Assembly: GCA_012798365.1 (NCBI GenBank)
Contig: JAAZNH010000117.1
Span: forward strand, 1-5,993
DNA length: 5,993 nucleotides
Reading direction: 5' to 3'
From: Methanomicrobiales archaeon
GTDB taxonomy: Archaea; Halobacteriota; Methanomicrobia; Methanomicrobiales; Methanospirillaceae
Part shown: one piece after another, positions 4,833 through 5,993 of the stretch
Layout of the letters: each line of letters begins with the position of its first letter
How positions within the stretch are numbered: the stretch's first letter is position 1
Program-made: the position numbers and the translations under genes
The notes under the pieces: model-generated
The model's input: only the letters and a program-made list of their open reading frames with translations
What the model was told of the DNA's origin: nothing
Databases searched by the model: none

Positions 4833-5147
4833 TTATGAATTACCCTTAGCATCTTTTGTGTTGAGTTTCTGGTGTGACAACACATCCAGCAGGACTTCTT
4901 TCATCATATTTTTCATGAGTTCCCGTCCCTCATCTGATGACATGTAGTCCCTGAACAGTTCTTTGAACTGTCCCATATCGTGGTGATTATCGACGAAACT
5001 TAATAAAGCTTGCGTGATGCAGTCGGAGACCGTAGAGAACTTCTTTTCCTCGTACACGAGTTTATTGACCTTCTCATAGATATTGGGGGGCATTTTATAC
5101 GAGATCGCTACGCGCTCCCCCCGGGTCGCCGGTACCTTCTCTGCCAT
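4833..5147 (-). CDS. Ribbon-helix-helix (CopG/MetJ-type) DNA-binding protein with extra C-terminal helical region
   Basis: A 104-residue protein. Residues about 11-55 fit a ribbon-helix-helix domain: the strand ERVAISYKMP (11-20), helix A NIYEKVNKLVYEE (22-34), a turn with FSTVSD (37-42), and helix B CITQALLSFVDN (43-54). Such proteins bind DNA as dimers through the strand and often repress their own promoter. Residues about 58-92 (with GQFKELFRDYMSS and ELMKNMMKEVLLDVLSHQ) are predicted helical and not part of the minimal domain; they could mediate oligomerisation or partner binding. No toxin-like partner lies immediately downstream: the next gene is rlmH, a housekeeping enzyme. It is divergent from the membrane protein gene at 5308, with repeated motifs between. 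A TATA box about 28 bases before the ATG and no Shine-Dalgarno suggest a leaderless transcript. Confidence 0.82.
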   Translation of the reverse strand: MAEKVPATRGERVAISYKMPPNIYEKVNKLVYEEKKFSTVSDCITQALLSFVDNHHDMGQFKELFRDYMSSDEGRELMKNMMKEVLLDVLSHQKLNTKDAKGNS

Positions 5148-5171
5148 TCTCTAAAACGTAGGCTAAAATAC

Positions 5172-5179
5172 TATAAATA
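5172..5179 (-). promoter_or_regulatory. TATA box of the ribbon-helix-helix gene (near-leaderless)
   Basis: The minus strand reads CTATTTATAG, with TATTTATA centred about 28 bases before the ATG at 5147. With the usual 25-27 base spacing, transcription starts within about three bases of the start codon. No Shine-Dalgarno is present before the ATG (GTTTTAGAGA), which fits leaderless translation. Confidence 0.6.
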
Positions 5180-5204
5180 GGCTGGCAAATCCCTGCCCGG
5201 AAAC

Positions 5205-5261
5205 TCCATAAGTATTCTAAAAATGGTTGTGTAATCCATAAACATTACATATGGAATACTT
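5205..5261. repeat. Repeated half-sites TCCATA and inverted AAGTATTC/GAATACTT in the divergent promoter region
   Basis: TCCATAAGTATT (5205-5216) and TCCATAAACATT (5235-5246) are direct repeats 30 bases apart. TATGGA (5250-5255) is the inverted form, 15 bases further on, making TCCATA-N9-TATGGA at 5235-5255. In addition AAGTATTC (5210-5217) is complementary to GAATACTT (5254-5261). The sites lie between the two divergent starts and next to the TATA box of the membrane protein gene, as expected for an operator. Binding by the neighbouring ribbon-helix-helix protein is inference. Confidence 0.5.
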
Positions 5262-5269
5262 TTTTATAG
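5260..5269 (+). promoter_or_regulatory. TATA box of the membrane protein gene
   Basis: TTTTTTATAG is centred about 43 bases before the ATG at 5308. Transcription would start near 5291, giving a leader of about 17 bases that contains the GAGGTGA ribosome binding site. This makes the upstream in-frame ATG at 5251 unusable for that transcript. Confidence 0.5.
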
Positions 5270-5295
5270 CACTGCGCGAAATAGGAGGTTGTCGT

Positions 5296-5302
5296 GAGGT
5301 GA
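5296..5302 (+). promoter_or_regulatory. Ribosome binding site (GAGGTGA) of the membrane protein gene
   Basis: GAGGTGA matches the archaeal anti-Shine-Dalgarno over seven bases and ends 5 bases before the ATG at 5308. A second candidate, GGAGGT (5284-5289), lies further upstream. Together with the TATA position this decides the start. Confidence 0.7.
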
Positions 5303-5307
5303 ATGAG

Positions 5308-5799
5308 ATGAGTGAAATCCTGATGTTACTCCTTGGATTCCTGGGGGTCTTTGCTGTTGGATGCAGCATCGCACTCCTCGCGCTGGGCAAGACGATTGAC
5401 GAATTCCCTGCCGGGAACGAGGCGAAACGGACCCGCAGCATCACAAGCCCGATAGAAACAACACGGGTTGCCGTAATCCTCTTCTGGGCGCTCTTTGTCT
5501 TTGGCACATGGGCGGTAATCCAGGACAGCAGGATCTGGCTGATCACCGGGATTACGACATTCTTTGCCATCAGCCTCTTCATGTTCACCGCACTGGTTTT
5601 CTCGTTTGCCGTGCTCAACGCCCTCCGGAACAAGAAACAGCTGGCCGAGCTTCCCGTGATCCGGCTCGCATCGCCCGTACCTGCAGTACCGGTGCCGGCT
5701 CCGCAGGAAGAGCACATACCGGCAGTGCCCGTGCTCCGGAAGCGCTATAATAACCCGGTCACGGATTTTATGCTCAATGCACTGCTGAAAAAAGACTAA
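5308..5799 (+). CDS. Small membrane protein with three predicted transmembrane helices, function unknown
   Basis: A 163-residue protein I do not recognise. Hydrophobic stretches at about 4-28 (ILMLLLGFLGVFAVGCSIAL and on), 53-72 (RVAVILFWALFVFGTWAVI) and 76-104 suggest three membrane helices. Between helices 1 and 2 is a hydrophilic loop of about 25 residues (DEFPAGNEAKRTRS...). After helix 3 comes a basic stretch (ALRNKK), a Pro/Val/Ala-rich linker (about 122-142, with PVPAVPVPAP) and a basic tail containing RKRYNNP. By the positive-inside rule the C-terminal tail is probably cytoplasmic. The start at 5308 is set by the GAGGTGA site and the TATA position; a frame-compatible ATG at 5251 would add 19 residues but overlaps the promoter. 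It is divergent from the ribbon-helix-helix gene and converges on pgk. No enzymatic motif is visible. Confidence 0.75.
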   Translation: MSEILMLLLGFLGVFAVGCSIALLALGKTIDEFPAGNEAKRTRSITSPIETTRVAVILFWALFVFGTWAVIQDSRIWLITGITTFFAISLFMFTALVFSFAVLNALRNKKQLAELPVIRLASPVPAVPVPAPQEEHIPAVPVLRKRYNNPVTDFMLNALLKKD

Positions 5800-5823
5800 A
5801 AAAGAATTTTTTTCCCTTTTTTA
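5797..5823. terminator. Bidirectional T-rich terminator between the membrane protein gene and pgk
   Basis: After the TAA at 5797-5799, the plus strand has TTTTTTT (5807-5813) and TTTTTT (5817-5822). The minus strand, after the pgk stop, has TTCTTTTTT (complement of 5798-5806). Such T-tracts are the main archaeal terminator signal, and the gap between the two convergent stop codons is only 21 bases, so the genes share it. Confidence 0.65.
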
Positions 5824-5993
5824 CCCGAAGATCTTCTTCGACTGCTCAAGGGCATCCACAGCAGGCAGGACCTTTCCTGTCAGGAACTCGATGCAGGCCC
5901 CGCCGCCCGTGGATATGTGGGTAAAGGATCCGTCAAGCCCCATCTTCTCGATGACTGCAGCGGTATGACCGCCGCCGACGACCGAGAATTCGA
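5821..5993 (-). CDS. pgk: Phosphoglycerate kinase, C-terminal 57 residues (5' part beyond window edge)
   Basis: The minus-strand frame from the window edge to the TAA at 5821-5823 reads EFSVVGGGHTAAVIEKMGL, then the stretch HISTGGGACIEFL, then LTGKVLPAVDALEQ and the end SKKIFG. GGGHT..AV matches the nucleotide-binding loop, and STGGGA.xEFL is the phosphate-binding glycine loop of phosphoglycerate kinase near the C terminus. The enzyme interconverts 1,3-bisphosphoglycerate plus ADP and 3-phosphoglycerate plus ATP in the cytoplasm; in methanogens it works mainly in gluconeogenesis. The remaining roughly 350 residues lie outside the window. Confidence 0.95.
   Translation of the reverse strand, partial: EFSVVGGGHTAAVIEKMGLDGSFTHISTGGGACIEFLTGKVLPAVDALEQSKKIFG

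Noticed and set aside
4120..4947. Open frame of 275 codons on the plus strand
   Set aside because: It runs antisense through all of rlmH and into the ribbon-helix-helix gene, both well supported, and has no ribosome binding site or family resemblance.
4833..5147. Antitoxin of a toxin-antitoxin pair
   Set aside because: No small toxin-like gene is adjacent; the downstream gene is the rRNA methyltransferase rlmH and the upstream one a divergent membrane protein.

Overview
The window looks like a piece of a GC-rich methanogenic archaeal chromosome, most probably order Methanomicrobiales (Methanoregula- or Methanosphaerula-like; an inference from protein style, not a database match). Signs of this are an archaeal-type phosphoglycerate kinase tail, GGTGATC-type Shine-Dalgarno (SD) sites, AT-rich TATA boxes about 26 bases before starts (one giving a near-leaderless gene), poly-T terminators, and a STAS-domain protein next to metabolic enzymes. 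No rRNA or tRNA gene, insertion sequence, phage gene or CRISPR array was seen.

Layout from left to right. Bases 1-382 (+) hold the C-terminal part of a SAM-dependent methyltransferase. Bases 383-718 form a convergent, gene-free spacer with three copies of a 12-base repeat, two adjacent 24-base inverted repeats rich in GATC, and T-tracts serving the minus strand. A minus-strand pair follows: a STAS-domain protein (2450-2794) and, 6 bases downstream, an acetolactate-synthase-like thiamine-diphosphate enzyme (719-2443). The STAS stop codon lies inside the SD of the enzyme gene, so the two are probably translationally coupled. Upstream on the same strand are a YkgJ-type CxxCxxCC protein (2991-3359) and a HEAT-repeat protein (3437-3880). 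A 389-base spacer (3881-4269) holds TATA boxes and inverted repeats. Then come rlmH (4270-4749, 23S rRNA pseudouridine methyltransferase) and a ribbon-helix-helix protein (4833-5147), both minus. The latter is divergent from a three-helix membrane protein (5308-5799, +). The window closes with the 3' end of pgk (5821-5993, -), convergent with the membrane gene over a shared T-rich terminator.

Most genes are ordinary archaeal housekeeping or small conserved genes. The accessory signals most worth a second look are the STAS/thiamine-diphosphate enzyme pair, the repeat-bearing divergent promoter between the ribbon-helix-helix gene and the membrane protein gene, and the palindrome cluster at 551-604. 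I found no clear evidence for a complete new defence or mobile system.
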